From contig NC_053138.1 of the NCBI RefSeq assembly GCF_016808335.1, positions 11,649,900-11,713,899 of the forward strand: a DNA stretch of 64,000 bases. Direction: 5' to 3'. Of this stretch, positions 1 through 23,074 are shown one piece after another; position 1 is the first letter of the stretch, and each line of letters starts with the position of its first letter. The position numbers were made by a program, and so were the translations under genes. The notes beneath the pieces were generated by a model. That model had not been told where the DNA came from. It made no database searches and worked only from the letters and a program-made list of their open reading frames with translations. Origin of the DNA: Panicum virgatum (lineage: Eukaryota > Streptophyta > Magnoliopsida > Poales > Poaceae).

Positions 1-2
1 TT

Positions 3-2300
3 AAAATCTATAAAGCTGAAGTAGAAAACCAACTTGAGAGAAAGATCAAAAGAGTTAGGTCAGATCGTGGTGGCGAGTATTTCTCAAATTTATTTACTTT
101 ATTCTGCGAGGAACATGGTATTATTCATGAGAGGACGCCTCCCTATTCACCTCAGTCAAATGGGGTTGGCGAAAGAAAGAACCGCATTCTAACGGATTTG
201 GTTAACGCCATGTTAGATACAGCGGGACTTTCCAAGGAATGGTGGGGTGAGGCTATATTGACTGCATGTCATGTCCTAAACCGTGTTCCTACAAAGAATA
301 AAGAGATAACTCCTTTCGAGGAATGGGAGAAGAAAAGGCCAACACTGTCATACTTACGTACATGGGGTTGTTTGGCAAAAGTGAGTGTGCCAATAACCAA
401 GAAACGTAAGCTTGGACCTAAAACTGTGGATTGTATCTTTCTAGGTTATGCTATTCACAGCGTTGGATATAGATTTTTAATAGTGAAATCTGGAGTACCT
501 GACATGCATGTTGGTACTATAATGGAGTCCAGAGATGCTACATTTTTTGAAAACATTTTTCCCATGAGAGATGAAACAAGTTCATCTAGGCAAGAGTTCA
601 TCAAGGATGATGGCTCTGCTGAGCCGATAGAACACAATGAACATACACTTGTAGAAAATCCTGAGGAGGATAACAATGATGCTCCGAGAAAGAGCAAGAG
701 ACAAAGGACTGTAAAGTCTTTTGGTGATGATTTCATTGTATACCTCATAGATGATACACCCAGAACCATTGAAGAGGCATATTCATCTCCTGATGCTGAC
801 TATTGGAAGGAAGCAGTAAGGAGTGAGATGGATTCTATTATGTCTAATGGAACCTGGGAGGTCGTTGAACGTCCTTATGGATGTAAACCGGTTGGATGCA
901 AGTGGGTGTTCAAGAAAAAGCTTAGGCCAGATGGTACTATTGAAAAGTACAAGGCTAGGCTTGTGGCCAAGGGTTATACACAAAAAGAAGGAGAAGATTT
1001 CTTTGACACTTATTCACCAGTTGCCCGATTGACCACAATTCGAGTGTTACTTTCCTTGGCAGCCTCTTATGGTCTTCTCGTTCATCAGATGGACGTTAAG
1101 ACGGCTTTCCTCAATGGAGAGTTAGAAGAGGAGATCTATATGGATCAGCCGGATGGGTTTGTATCAAAGGGTCAAGAAGGAATGGTTTGTAAGTTGTTAA
1201 AATTTTTATATGGTCTCAAGCAAGCGCCTAAGCAGTGGCATGAAAAGTTTGATAGAACTTTGACCTCTGCCGGCTTTGTTGTGAACGAAGCTGACAGATG
1301 TGTGTACTATCGCTATGGTGGGGCTGAAGGAGTGATTTTGTGCTTGTATGTGGATGACATACTGATCTTTGGCACTAGCCTTAATGTGATTAAGGAAGTC
1401 AAAAAGTTTTTATCTCAAAATTTTGAGATGAAGGATCTGGGAGAAGCTGATGTTATCCTTAATATAAAGCTGGTAAAAGAGATCAATGGTGGGGTGATTC
1501 TTACACAGTCTCACTATGTGAAGAAGGTGTTAAGTCGCTTTGGTTATAGCGACTATAAACCTGTCTCAACACCATATGATGCCAGTTTAATTCTTAGAAA
1601 GAACAAAAGGATAATGCGAGATCAGCTGAGATATTCTCAGATCATTGGTTCATTAATGTATTTAGCGAGCGCTACAAGACTTGACATCTCGTTTGCTGTA
1701 AGCAAACTGAGCCGGTTTGTTTCAAACCCGGGAGATGATCATTGGAAGGGTCTTGAAAGAGTAATGCGCTATCTGAAGGGGACAATGAACTATGGAATTC
1801 ACTACACCGGGTACCCAAGGGTACTAGAAGGGTATAGTGATTCAAATTGGATTTCTGATGCTGATGAGATAAAGGCCACAAGTGGATATGTGTTTACACT
1901 TGGTGGTGGAGCTGTTTCCTGGAAGTCTTGCAAGCAGACCATCTTAACGAGGTCAACTATGGAAGCAGAACTCACAGCATTAGATACCGCCACTGTTGAG
2001 GCTGAGTGGCTTCGTGAGCTCCTTATGGACTTGCCGATAGTTGAAAAACCGTTACCGGCAATCCTAATGAACTGTGACAATCAAACGGTAATTGTCAAGG
2101 TGAATAGTTCAAAGGATAACATGAAGTCATCTAGACATGTGAAAAGGCGGTTGAAATCTGTCAGAAAATTGAGAAACTCCGGAGTTATAGCCCTGGACTA
2201 TGTTCAGACGGCTAAAAATCTGGCAGATCAGTTTACAAAGGGTCTTTCACGAAATGTGATAGACAATGCATCTATGGAATTGGGCTTGAGACCCACGTGA
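3..2300 (+). CDS. copia pol polyprotein, 3' part: integrase, reverse transcriptase, RNase H
   Basis: This is the C-terminal 765 codons of a copia pol, open from base 3 to a TGA at 2298-2300. The reading frame continues upstream of the first ATG (198): bases 3-197 encode the integrase core end, with the SDRGGEY aspartate and the glutamate of the NGVGERKN block of the DDE triad. Then come the integrase tail, the RT ([11 protein letters not shown] block, [25 protein letters not shown]) with the catalytic YVDD at 1347-1358, and RNase H ending in an FTKGL-type motif near the C-terminus. No stop or frameshift is seen in this part. The protein copies element RNA into DNA and inserts it. The start lies outside the window. 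Confidence 0.93.
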   Translation, partial: KIYKAEVENQLERKIKRVRSDRGGEYFSNLFTLFCEEHGIIHERTPPYSPQSNGVGERKNRILTDLVNAMLDTAGLSKEWWGEAILTACHVLNRVPTKNKEITPFEEWEKKRPTLSYLRTWGCLAKVSVPITKKRKLGPKTVDCIFLGYAIHSVGYRFLIVKSGVPDMHVGTIMESRDATFFENIFPMRDETSSSRQEFIKDDGSAEPIEHNEHTLVENPEEDNNDAPRKSKRQRTVKSFGDDFIVYLIDDTPRTIEEAYSSPDADYWKEAVRSEMDSIMSNGTWEVVERPYGCKPVGCKWVFKKKLRPDGTIEKYKARLVAKGYTQKEGEDFFDTYSPVARLTTIRVLLSLAASYGLLVHQMDVKTAFLNGELEEEIYMDQPDGFVSKGQEGMVCKLLKFLYGLKQAPKQWHEKFDRTLTSAGFVVNEADRCVYYRYGGAEGVILCLYVDDILIFGTSLNVIKEVKKFLSQNFEMKDLGEADVILNIKLVKEINGGVILTQSHYVKKVLSRFGYSDYKPVSTPYDASLILRKNKRIMRDQLRYSQIIGSLMYLASATRLDISFAVSKLSRFVSNPGDDHWKGLERVMRYLKGTMNYGIHYTGYPRVLEGYSDSNWISDADEIKATSGYVFTLGGGAVSWKSCKQTILTRSTMEAELTALDTATVEAEWLRELLMDLPIVEKPLPAILMNCDNQTVIVKVNSSKDNMKSSRHVKRRLKSVRKLRNSGVIALDYVQTAKNLADQFTKGLSRNVIDNASMELGLRPT

Positions 2301-2865
2301 GTCATTCTATAGTGGAAACCTGTCCTATGTGATCGGAGATCCCGTGAATTAGGATGGTGAAACAAACTAAAGTCTGACTGTGAGAAGAGAACCTTTGTGA
2401 AAAGGGCTCATTCCGTGTATAAGGTGCATTTCTCTTCTAATCTGTATGGCAGGTTGGTCTATACCTTAATGTGTGCCAGGTGGTTTCTTTTAAACAAATG
2501 AGTTGTTTTCTTGAAACAAAGATGTTGTCCTACAGAACATCTGAAAGGAACACACCTATATGAGTTTGACCACTGGTCATGGTCTATGAGAATTGAGTAT
2601 TCTCTAGAAACTCATGAAGGGCCTGGAGTATGACTTATAAGCTCCAAACCGCGGGGATGCTTTTGCAGCCTAGTACCAGTGTAGGGCTCTGGTCAAACTT
2701 GTTTGCACAAAACTGGCAATTCAAGGCATAGTCCATTGCACATTTGTGAATAAGTGTAGCTTTTGTCCTAGATGGAAGTTCAACTTAACAGTCTCTGTCG
2801 AATACTGGTATATCAATGAGAGAATGAGGGTATTTCTAGTGTGGCTTGAATTTCTTGGTGGGGAT

Positions 2866-3895
2866 TGTTGGAGTAATGGGCTTGGCCCATTTATTCTAAA
2901 GCATTAAAAGAATTTAAAGCCCACTATTAATGCTAGGGAATCAATGTTTAATTCCGTACCGGAAATTGAGGAGGATCTCAACCGACTTAAAAGGTGGACT
3001 TCTTGTACACCACTTGTGAAGCCGGTAAGAGGAGGACGGTGAACCACACGCGCGCGCGCGCTCGCTCGCCTCGCCGAGCCGGGCCGGGCCGGGCCGGGCC
3101 ATGGCCGTGGCCGAGGCCGTGGCGAGGCGCGGCGCGGCGCGGCGCGGCGCGGCCGGCCGGACGGGCGGTGCGGTGCGGTGCGGTGCGGCGGCCATAACCG
3201 CATCACCTAAATGACTCTGATGGTGTCCAGGTTCAACGATCCTGAGCACCTGAGTCACTATATAAGGAGTGCCATTCCCCTCATCCATCCTGCACCAGAG
3301 CACTGAGGCAACTCGGCTCCTCTCTTCTCCCTCTCCAGTTGCAACAACTGAGTTCCCCAACGCTAATTTCTGCGCGCACAGAATTAGCGTGAGCAGGCCT
3401 CCGAAACCTTGCTCGCCTTGAGATCCTGCACGGGATAGGCGGGCAATCAGGTTTTTGGGTAACGCTTTAGCGTGACTGCTCAAAAATACTAAGGCTTTGC
3501 CCGATTGTACGACTACTTCCTGGTGGACGAGCCGAACGACTACGTCGACTACATTCTGGTGGCCGAACGACTACGTCGACTACATCTTGGTGACCGTTCG
3601 TGGGACTGCACTGCGAACTTCTTCCTGCACCGATTTAGTTCGACTACTTCGACTGAGGCCAACCGAGTAGATGTCTACTCCAGTTGGTAACAGCGCAGCC
3701 AATGCCTCCGGCAACGGCCCCGCTTTAGGGTACTCCCTGAAACTTTGGTTATTTATATTGTTTATGCTTATATGTGTGATAAGTATAAACACGTTCACAT
3801 GTTTTATTTTACTCCTTAAAGTCATAGAAATATTGCTAGTTTATACATTTAATTTTGGAATTAAAATATACCGAAAATTGCCTAGATTTCTAACA
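2866..3895 (+). repeat. 3' LTR of the copia element (1030 bp)
   Basis: The boundaries follow from TG...CA ends, a polypurine tract directly upstream, and the end of the pol region. A TATATAAG box lies at 3259-3266, suitable for the U3 promoter. U3 also holds a run of GC-rich simple repeats (about 3050-3190). A 31-bp unit built around GACTACGTCGACTACA is tandemly duplicated at about 3531-3592. Confidence 0.85.
3050..3190. repeat. mosaic of GC-rich simple repeats inside the LTR
   Basis: Several different short tandem arrays abut: alternating CG, then (GGGCC)n, then (GGCGC)n, then (GGTGC)n. The block ends about 70 bp upstream of the LTR TATA box. It gives false GC-rich open frames on both strands. 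Confidence 0.85.
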
Positions 3896-4456
3896 TATTT
3901 TTGGAGCACCCCTTGAGGTGCTCCATAAAAACCTAGAGTTGGTCCCCAACTCCAGTTTCTTTCTTAGAGTTTTCGGATCTGGAGTTGTTGGAGCTGGACA
4001 TGTCTGAGAAGATGTTCATTGAGCGAAGTTGAAAAAGTTGGAGTGGGGTGCTGCCAAACGGGTCCCAAGTTCAACCATGAATGAAGAAAAAGAAAGAAGA
4101 AGAAAGAGTGAAGTTGTGTTGGCAGTAGATAGATTTTACTAAATCAAAATTGTGATTCTTTAGTTATTTATTTTATATTTGAAATTCTAAGTATTTTTAT
4201 TGTCGAGCCATAGTAATTGCACCTACTAAAGAAACTAGAAGAATTAGAGAAATGAGTTCAAAGGGAAAATAAAAATTGGTTGCTAAATGAATCCTTGTTG
4301 AAAGAAGAAGAAGAAAATGAGCTCGTCCTACATTGTCATCCTAGATACACCACTTTCGATCAGTTGAACGCCTGAAATGGGAGTTCTAGTTAATTGAGGC
4401 ATTTAAAGATCACAAGACGTCGCTTCATCAATATTCAAGAATTCCATATTTTCACT
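3896..4456. other. intergenic, no gene seen
   Basis: This is AT-rich sequence flanking the copia insertion. The only structure noticed is a short hairpin, GGAGCACC...GGTGCTCC at 3903-3924, just beyond the LTR end. No convincing reading frame or RNA gene is visible. Confidence 0.6.
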
Positions 4457-4643
4457 CAGGGGTAGATCCAGCGGTGGGTTTGAAAGGGCTCGAGCCTCTT
4501 CTACCGTTGAAAATCCAATGAAGCCCCCTCTCCCCCCTCCCAAGCCCCCCCTACAAATTTGAGGAAGAATGAGGGAAGGGGAGGTTGGAGGAGGAAGAAG
4601 AGGAGGAGAGCCCCTGCTGAGGTTAATCCTGCCTCCGCCACTG
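4457..4643. mobile_element. small hAT-like MITE (187 bp)
   Basis: The imperfect terminal inverted repeats begin CAGGGGTAGATCCAG on the left and, read inward on the other strand, CAGTGGCGGAGGCAGG on the right. The flanking 8-mers TTTTCACT and CTTCCATT agree at 5 of 8 positions, with the differences being C/T transitions, as in an aged 8-bp hAT duplication. It encodes no protein. Confidence 0.55.
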
Positions 4644-4879
4644 CTTCCATTTTAGAAAAATGATATAATATGCTACATTTTTTTATTTTTAGAATACAAA
4701 TGGGATGAAAAGTACATAAATCATCACTGAATATTATTATTTTATAAAACACACGAGGGCTGATTTGATTTCGACTAATTCAATAGAACTCCGCGAGAGA
4801 AAATAAACCAAAATAAGCTAGCAGAAGTCGATAAGCAAGAATCGCCCAAGTGCAATCCGAAGGGGCAGTTTAGGTAGTA

Positions 4880-6237
4880 GGCCCATGACTATCCTAGATT
4901 TGGGCCGAAGTCTGTTTCAGTAGTTGGCGGTTTTTTATTTTTACATTTTTCAATTTTGTTTTTACAAAAAATATATTTTCGTTTTCGAAATTTACAGGTA
5001 TATACCCCGGTCTCCCCGCTGCCGGGCAGCTGGCACCTGGTCACCCCGCTGGGGGCGGCAGGGGGTTTTCAACAATTTTTAACGGTGAAAATTTGCGCGC
5101 CGGTCCTTGGAGGACCGGTTGCCCGGCAGCAGGGCGGCCGGTCCCCCAGGCCGCCCGGCAGCGGGGCGGCGGGCCTAGCCGGCCACCCAGACGCGCACCA
5201 GGCAACAGCAAGTAGCTGCGCGCGGCCCAAGGCCAACAGCGGCGCTCCTCTTTCAGCCAGCAGCACATGCAGGTGATTAATTTACTGCTCCATCTCTTTC
5301 ATGCAACAGCGAACTATCTTTAACTTGGCATTGTTTATTTACTGCTTGCTTGCTTTGTCGGGGAGATTGAGAAATGGATTAGTTTTTCAGAGAATGAATT
5401 TGAGCCCGTATATATATAATCTGTTGAGTGTTGAGTGAAAATTTGCGCACCGGCTCCTGGAGGACCGGTCGCGCGGCAGCGGGGCGGCCGTCCCCTAGGC
5501 ATATAATCCAGAAAAAATTTGCTTCACCAAAAATCTAGGAAAAAGTTTTCAGTTTGTCGTAACACTATTCATACAACATATAATGGTCTAATAGTTCATT
5601 AGTACTGCAAAAATGTGCTCCGCTGCCGGACGACCGATCCTCCAAGGGCCGGCGCGCAAATTTTCACTCAACACTCAACAGATCATATATATATACGGGC
5701 TAAAATTCATTCTCTGAAAAACTAATCCATTTCTCAATCTGTCCGACAAAGCAAGCAAGCAGTAAATAAACAATGCCAAGTCAAAGATAGTTCACTGTTG
5801 CATGAAAGAGATGGAGCAGTAAATTAACCACCTGCATATGCTACTAGTTGAAAGAGGAGCGCCGTTGTTGGCCTTGGGCCGCGCGCAGCTGCTTGCAGCC
5901 TAGTGCGTGTCTGGGTGGCCGGCTTGCGCACCAGGGCCCGCCGCCCCGCTGCCGTGCGGCCTGGGGGGCCGGCCACCCCGCTGTCGGGCGACCGGTCCTC
6001 CAGGGGCTGGCACGCAAATTTTTACCGTTGAAAATTATAGAAAACCCCCTGCCGCCCCGCGGTGGGGCGACCAGATGTTGGCCGCCCGGCAGCGGGGAGG
6101 CCGGAGTATATACAACTGTAAATTTCGAAAACAAAAATATATTTTTGTAAAAAACGAAATTAAAAAATATAAAATAAAAAAATCGCTCAGTAGTTGGCAC
6201 ACAGAGGCCCGAAATGAAGAAAGCAAGAAAAGGCCCA
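4880..6237 (+). promoter_or_regulatory. SMC3 promoter with TGGGCC (site II) motifs, split by the foldback insertion
   Basis: GGCCCA or TGGGCC motifs lie at 4880-4885 and 4901-4906, left of the foldback element, and at 6232-6237, to its right. Site II boxes of this kind are known TCP-factor targets in promoters of plant proliferation genes, which suits a cohesin subunit. Removing the element and one 10-bp duplication brings the three motifs to within roughly 85 bp of one another. The promoter role is inferred from position. Confidence 0.5.
4927..6186. mobile_element. MULE-like foldback transposon with long inverted arms
   Basis: Two arms of about 560 bp (roughly 4927-5490 and 5620-6186) are inverted copies around a loop of about 130 bp. 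The ends align as GCGGTTTTTTATTTTTA and GCGATTTTTTTATTTTA. A perfect 10-bp direct repeat, TCAGTAGTTG, flanks it at 4917-4926 and 6187-6196, in the 8-11 bp range known for Mutator-like elements. The outer 90 bp of each arm is AT-rich. Inside are GC-rich blocks rich in CCGCCCGGCAGCGGGG-like motifs and a repeated CCGG-TCC-hairpin unit (about 5089 and 5437). No transposase is present, so it is non-autonomous. Open frames within it are by-products of the inverted GC-rich arms. Confidence 0.87.
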
Positions 6238-6239
6238 TT

Positions 6240-8000
6240 AGCTTTTCTCCTCCTCCCCTGCTCCTCTCTGTTTTCCCCCGACGACTTCCCGACTCCCCGC
6301 GCGTGCGCTTCCGCGGTTCCCGCCGCTGGCCTCGCTGTGCTCTGTCGCCGACGCGGCGTGCTCCGCGCCTGCCGACGCCACGCGCCGCCGCCTCACTCCC
6401 TCACACTCCCGTGCCGCCAGCGACTGCGCACCACTTCACCTCGCGCTGCCCGGCCGCCGCAAGCAGCAAGCAAAACCCTAGGCTAGGGTTTCCACTGGGA
6501 TTCGTCGCGGCCGCTCTTCGATTCGCCATCTTCGGCCGCTGCGCCTCGGCTTCCTCACCTCCGCCGACCCCTCTGCACAGCCTCCTCGTATCAAGCGGTG
6601 GTGAGCTCAAATTTAGCTTAGTTAATACGGTACCGGTTCAGTAACATATCCAGTTACTGGATGATAAGTGGATGATCCATTTTGTTTGTGAATTAGTTCT
6701 TTCTCAAGTGAATATGTGCTAACAATTGAATTTGGAATTTTGGATATGATGTGGGAAAATAATATTCTAGCTCACTCGATGATTTGAATATGATGGGATA
6801 TCTTGTTCTTGAGACGTTGCAAGTCCTTGCATTTAAGATCTTGATTAGGAATTGCTATTCTGGATGTCATTTGTGTCAGTTTGGACAGAGACGATTAGCT
6901 CTGACTAAGGTTTGGTCCACTATTACTGTAGAGGGATGAGTTGATTATTGCTTCATGCTAGTTAACTGAGCACCATTTAGAATTGTACAAACTGTATTTT
7001 GTTGGCAATAATCCTGTGCATGCATGAATATGTCCAGGTTCATAGTGTCTAGGTGCAGAGTCTTTAGTAGCAGATTTCCAGCTGCTAGTTAGTGAGGATA
7101 ATAGCCGAATGAAAGTAGTAATGGCTGTAGTTATTAGATGATTGACCCAAGCTATCTTGAAGTGTACGGCTGTGTACTAATAGGAAAGAAATCAGAAAAT
7201 GCAGCAAGCAGTTGCAGCACCAAAACCACTGTGTACGTGTGTTCTTTGTGGGCGAGCTCCTGGGAGGGAGGGAGGGAGGAAGGCTTATGTACCTTTTCTT
7301 TGGAGAGATATTCAGTTATTGGTGTGTGTATGATATAGGGATAGAGTTATTTTGCCATATTGTTTATTCAGTATACTATAAAAGATTCCATGTTTAATTG
7401 CCCAAACATGATATGGAATTTAATTCATGGAAAAGGATTCTACAGATGTCCAAACAAAAAATTGAATTGAGTTGAATTGGATTCTTTGTAATTCATTTCT
7501 TGGTTAATATAGTTTCTAGAATCTAATTCATGGAACAAGTTTCAATTCCAGGGATCCAAATAGAGTCTAAATGTATTAGAGAAGGGAGAGAAGTACTTAT
7601 AGCGTGTATCTCCTGTTTGATAATTGCATTGCGGCGAATCTCATTTACAGAAGGCGAAGCTCAGTTTTCATAATAGCAAAATTCCATTTTTCTTCTTTTA
7701 AGGGGCCTTACAGGTTTCCAAGCAAGCCGGTGTTACTGGTGCTGAAGAAATTCCCTGCCTCCACTCACCCTCTTTCCCCTTTTGCTAGCCTTAGATCTGT
7801 ATCATCTCACACCATTGGACTTGATACCCAAGGTGTGGGTGCAGTTTGTTCCAAAAAGTTTGAGGCTTCAACCGAATCCCCGCGCTCCCAGCTTTAAGTG
7901 TTGCCATGGTGCTTGTTTGTGCGGATGGTCTACTTGTTACTGAGTTACCATGCTCTTTTTTTGGGTTTTGAAGGTGGCGTGATCTGTCCCGTCCTCAAAG
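6240..8000 (+). other. SMC3 5' leader: GC-rich untranslated exon and probable leader intron
   Basis: A CT-rich then GC-rich stretch (about 6240-6598) looks like an untranslated first exon. It holds a palindromic telo-box, AAACCCTAGGCTAGGGTTT (6473-6491), a motif common in 5' regions of plant growth genes. A plausible leader intron runs from GTGAGC at about 6600 to an acceptor near 7973, followed by about 28 bases of leader before the ATG at 8001. Transcript ends were not seen directly. Confidence 0.5.
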
Positions 8001-19588
<11,588 letters not shown>

Positions 19589-20408
19589 GGCTGGTAAGGA
19601 TGACACTTGTATCGATTGTAGACACCTCTTTCCTGCTGAATCTTAGCGCACTCATGTACTTGTATTTTTGTTAGTTCTTACAGTATTCAGCTATTCTTTT
19701 TTCTTTAATGCAAGCAGATGCTGTCGTAGAAGGGATAGAGCAGCTTTCGCCATGTTTCTGTTGTCATGGATATTCTGGCCCATGGTTGATGTAGTCGTGT
19801 GTACATAGCAGTTGTAGAACTTGTTTAACTTTGTCTTATATGCGCAATTTGTGATGCGTTATTGCGAATTTGGGTACCATTTGGTTTGCTGCTGACATTT
19901 GCTAGAATTTGTTAAACGTTTATATTGTATTTTGCTGCATAACCTGGTTGATTGCTCTTGCATGTTGCATTTCCGAACGAGAGTTTTGTTGTGATTGATT
20001 GGTATTTCGTCTCCATCTCATGTGCAGCAACCGCCTGCCGGAGGTGGCGACTACTCCTGATGGTCGATCTGGTCAGACAAGGTCGGGGGGAGATTTTCGT
20101 GCAATTGTGCAAATTTGCTCTTTTGCGCAAAACACCTGTGTTCAGCTATTCTGAGGAAAGAGGGATGAAAGCTGAAGAGAGCTGAGAGCAGGGAAAACCA
20201 AACACCAGGTCTTTTCATGCCAAGCACACACTGTTGCTTGCTGCTAGATACAGTGTTTTATTTTAATTCATATCTTCCATATATTTTGGCTTGATTTGTA
20301 CCATGTTGCTGTTCTGAGGAAATAGACGTAGCTTTCATTTTGCAAAAAGAAAGGTCCAGCAGGTAGCAGGTACCGGGGGCTCCCATCAGAATTGCGTTAC
20401 ATGATCAC
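19589..20408 (+). other. SMC3 3' UTR and downstream intergenic
   Basis: This covers the probable 3' untranslated region, about 250-350 bp after the TGA, and spacer. A second weakly structured stretch (20030-20190) shows no recognised gene. Confidence 0.5.
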
Positions 20409-20411
20409 TAA

Positions 20412-21313
20412 GCACGTGTTTGGATTGGAGACGGGTTGAGTCCAACCCAGATTTTAGGGTTGGGTTGAACCCAATTGGTGTTTGATTGGAGGGTTGGGTC
20501 GAACCCAATTTTTTGTTTGGTTAGAGGGATTTGTAGATATGGTATGGATGTCCATTTAACTCCGTTAGCAACAGTAAAATATGGACCCCACGTGTCATCC
20601 TCTATTGTTTTATCTTTTTTTTTTCCTCTGCACCTTATCTTCTTCATCCAGCTCGCCCGACAGCTCGCCTTCCGGCCTCTGCTCCACCGCCGGCAACTCC
20701 ACCGCCGGCCCACCTGCTTCTCCACACCCGCGGGCGCGCCGCCGCGGGCCCGCCTCCTGCCCACGCCTCCCCCCCCGACCTCCATGCCTTCGGTTCCTCC
20801 AATCCCAAGCTCGCCGAGCCCGCCACTCCCCGAGCCGAAGTTCCCTCGCGTCGGGCTGTGTCGCCGGCCAGCACCTCCGCGAGTGGGGCCGCCGCCGTGG
20901 GCACCTCCGCGAGTGGGGCCGCGCTCGCCGGCAGCCACGCCGCTCAGCTGCTCGCTCACCTGCCGCCGATTTGATTTTGGTGGGGGGTGGAGCGCCCCCA
21001 CGCGCGGGGTGGCCCGGATCTCGTCGCGGCGGAGGGCCGGCCTGGTCGACGACAGTGACGGCGAGCGCCGCCGAGTGCACCCGTCCGTGCACGGCCGCCC
21101 GCCGATCCTCCTCCCGCTCTGCTCGCGCTGGCTCGGGTGGCCGGAGACGGCGTCCATCTGGGTTGGGGTGGTCCGCTCGTTTTGGGCGGACCACTCCGAC
21201 CCGCATCTGGAGAGCATATTCTCCTTTCGGGACCAACTCACTCCAACCCACTTCAAACCAAACACCTTCAAAAATGGGTCCAACCCACTTGGACCATTGA
21301 ACCAAACACTCCC
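20412..21313. mobile_element. PIF/Harbinger-like non-autonomous element with a GC-rich interior
   Basis: The flanking TAA trinucleotides (20409-20411, 21314-21316) and the ends GCACGTGTTTGG and CCAAACACTCCC fit a Tourist/Harbinger element. Both subterminal regions carry repeated GGGTTGGACCCAA-like motifs in inverted orientation. The centre (about 20640-21200) is unusually GC-rich, with long stop-free frames on both strands. I recognise no protein in any of them, so they may be captured exon sequence or simply low stop density. Confidence 0.65.
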
Positions 21314-21316
21314 TAA

Positions 21317-21500
21317 GGGATGGCAATGGGTCGGGTATGGTTCGGGTAGAGTAAATACCCGTCCGCGACGATATCCGAAACTTTAAGGCATACCCGTACC
21401 CGCAATACCCGTACCCGCAAAATCTAGCGGGTAGAATTTTATACCCGTACCCGTACCCATCGGGTACGGGTCGGGTTTCAGGTACCCATCAGGTCTACTA
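21317..21500. repeat. ACCCGTACCCG-type tandem motifs, possible hAT terminal remnant
   Basis: It starts GGGATGGCAATGGGTCGGG, a sequence style seen at ends of plant hAT elements. It continues with many degenerate CCCGTACCCG units in both orientations. No matching right end was found. Confidence 0.45.
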
Positions 21501-22718
21501 ATGATAGAGTAAATAACAAGTCATTTAGCCCTATAGACTAGCATATTTTGAATTTATCGCCTATACAAGTGAATACAAAGCATTAGTTAAATAGAGAACT
21601 AATAAATGGTTCATCCTGCACCATTTTTTTTTCTTATATTCATCATCTTTTTGTAGTTGTATGTGAGTAAATGCACAATTGTAGCTAAGTATTTTATTTA
21701 AAAATACAATAATGATGCATACACTTCACTACAAACTATAAGCAAAATATATCGCTTTCACATTTGTTACACAATCTCATTATTAATCTATATAGTTCAT
21801 ACAATTACGAGAAAATGAGGCATAAAATTTAAGAATGAATGAGTTCGCTAGGTTACGATTATTGTATTTGAGGTACCCAATGGGACTGTACGCAGATCGC
21901 TGTAAAATTAAAGACCAATAGATGTGTCTGGCATGTGCATCGCTTGCTAATTGCTATTGCCTGTTTGGTTTGCTAGCGTATCAATAGCGTCGCCCGTAGT
22001 ACAGTAGGTTGTAATTCGTTTTCTTCGCTTTGCCATCTAGATGGCTCGCCTTCTCTCTTTCCAAAAAAAAAAACAGCAACAACACGGAAGCGGGCCATTT
22101 TTTTTTAATTTTTTGCAAAAGAAGCTGGACTATTAGTTAGTTACCACTCAGCACATGCACAGGGGCCGTATTGTCCAAACTCCGAATCATCCCGTCACGA
22201 AATGCTCCGTTTTTGAAGAGATGCTCTGTTTTTTTTTTCTTTTGGTAAGAACTAAGAACCCATGCTCTGTTAGTCTGCTGTACACTTGTTCTACAGTACA
22301 CTATTGACACGGGGATAGCCTTCACGGGTCCCACATCCACCGTAGGATAGCTGGATAGGCCCGGATCATCGGGAGATCCAGACCTGCATGCATCATGCGC
22401 CTATTCTGAACCAGCAAACTGAGCTGAGCTAACCGAAATCCCTGCATTGCCGCGCCTCCCTCGATCGGCCCATGCGTGTTCCGTGTGCGCGTCACGCATG
22501 TCTCGCTCCCGTTTCTGCCTCCCTAGCCTTACTCCCGTCCAATTTTGTCACAAAAAAAAAAATCTTCAGAGAACTGCATTTGCTATCCTAGTCCAACCTT
22601 AAAAGGCACTGGTTAACATTCCTGGGCAGGAAAACTATACTAACAAACATAGGTACCATGTAGTTAGTAGAAATGGCACTGTCATAGATACTACTTTTGC
22701 TGAATTAGTATCATGTTA
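21501..22718. other. intergenic, no gene seen
   Basis: AT-rich spacer with A or T runs. No coding signal, RNA gene or clear repeat boundary was recognised. Confidence 0.55.
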
Positions 22719-23071
22719 GGCCGTGTTTAGATGTTTTGCAAAAAAAATTTTGCGATGGAATCTTGCTAATTTGAAATACTAAATGAAGTATATTTATAAA
22801 ACTTTTTGCACAGATGGGTTGTAAATCGCGAGACGAATCTAATAATGCTAATTAATCCATGATTAATTAATAATTAGCGGATGGTTACTGTAGTATCACT
22901 GTTGCAAATCATGGATTAAGTAGGCTTATTAGATTCGTCTCGCGATTTACAACCCATCCATGTAAAAAAATTTGTAAATAGACTTCATTTAGTATTCCAT
23001 GCATGTGTTGAAATATTCGATGTGATATTTTTTTGTGTTTATGGGTTTATGGGGTGGGACTAAACAGGACC
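22719..23071. mobile_element. Tourist-like MITE (353 bp)
   Basis: TTA duplications flank the ends (22716-22718, 23072-23074). The terminal repeats are GGCCGTGTTTAG and CTAAACAGGACC. The interior carries the paired TTGTAAATCGCGAGACGAAT and its inverse, shared with the copies at 30352 and 53983. Family: PIF/Harbinger-derived. Confidence 0.88.
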
Positions 23072-23074
23072 TTA

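Larger units (their letters stand above)
1..3895 (+). mobile_element. Ty1/copia LTR retrotransposon, 5'-truncated by the window edge
   Basis: The window opens inside the integrase of a copia element. In order there are an uninterrupted pol frame (3-2300), about 565 bp of 3' untranslated sequence, a purine-rich polypurine tract at about 2855-2865, and a complete 3' LTR (2866-3895) that begins TGTTGG and ends CTAACA. The integrase-RT-RNase H order defines Ty1/copia. The 5' LTR, gag and protease lie outside, so LTR divergence and the target duplication cannot be judged. The five bases after the LTR (TATTT) should recur before the missing 5' LTR. The open pol suggests a fairly recent or recently active copy. 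Confidence 0.93.

Noticed and set aside
5041..6644. several frames within and beside the foldback element, up to 245 codons
   Set aside because: They run through inverted GC-rich arms and the SMC3 leader, with no consistent protein and mirrored on the opposite strand.
20475..21386. 303-codon plus and 291-codon minus frames
   Set aside because: Low-complexity Pro/Arg-rich translations of the same GC-rich transposon interior.
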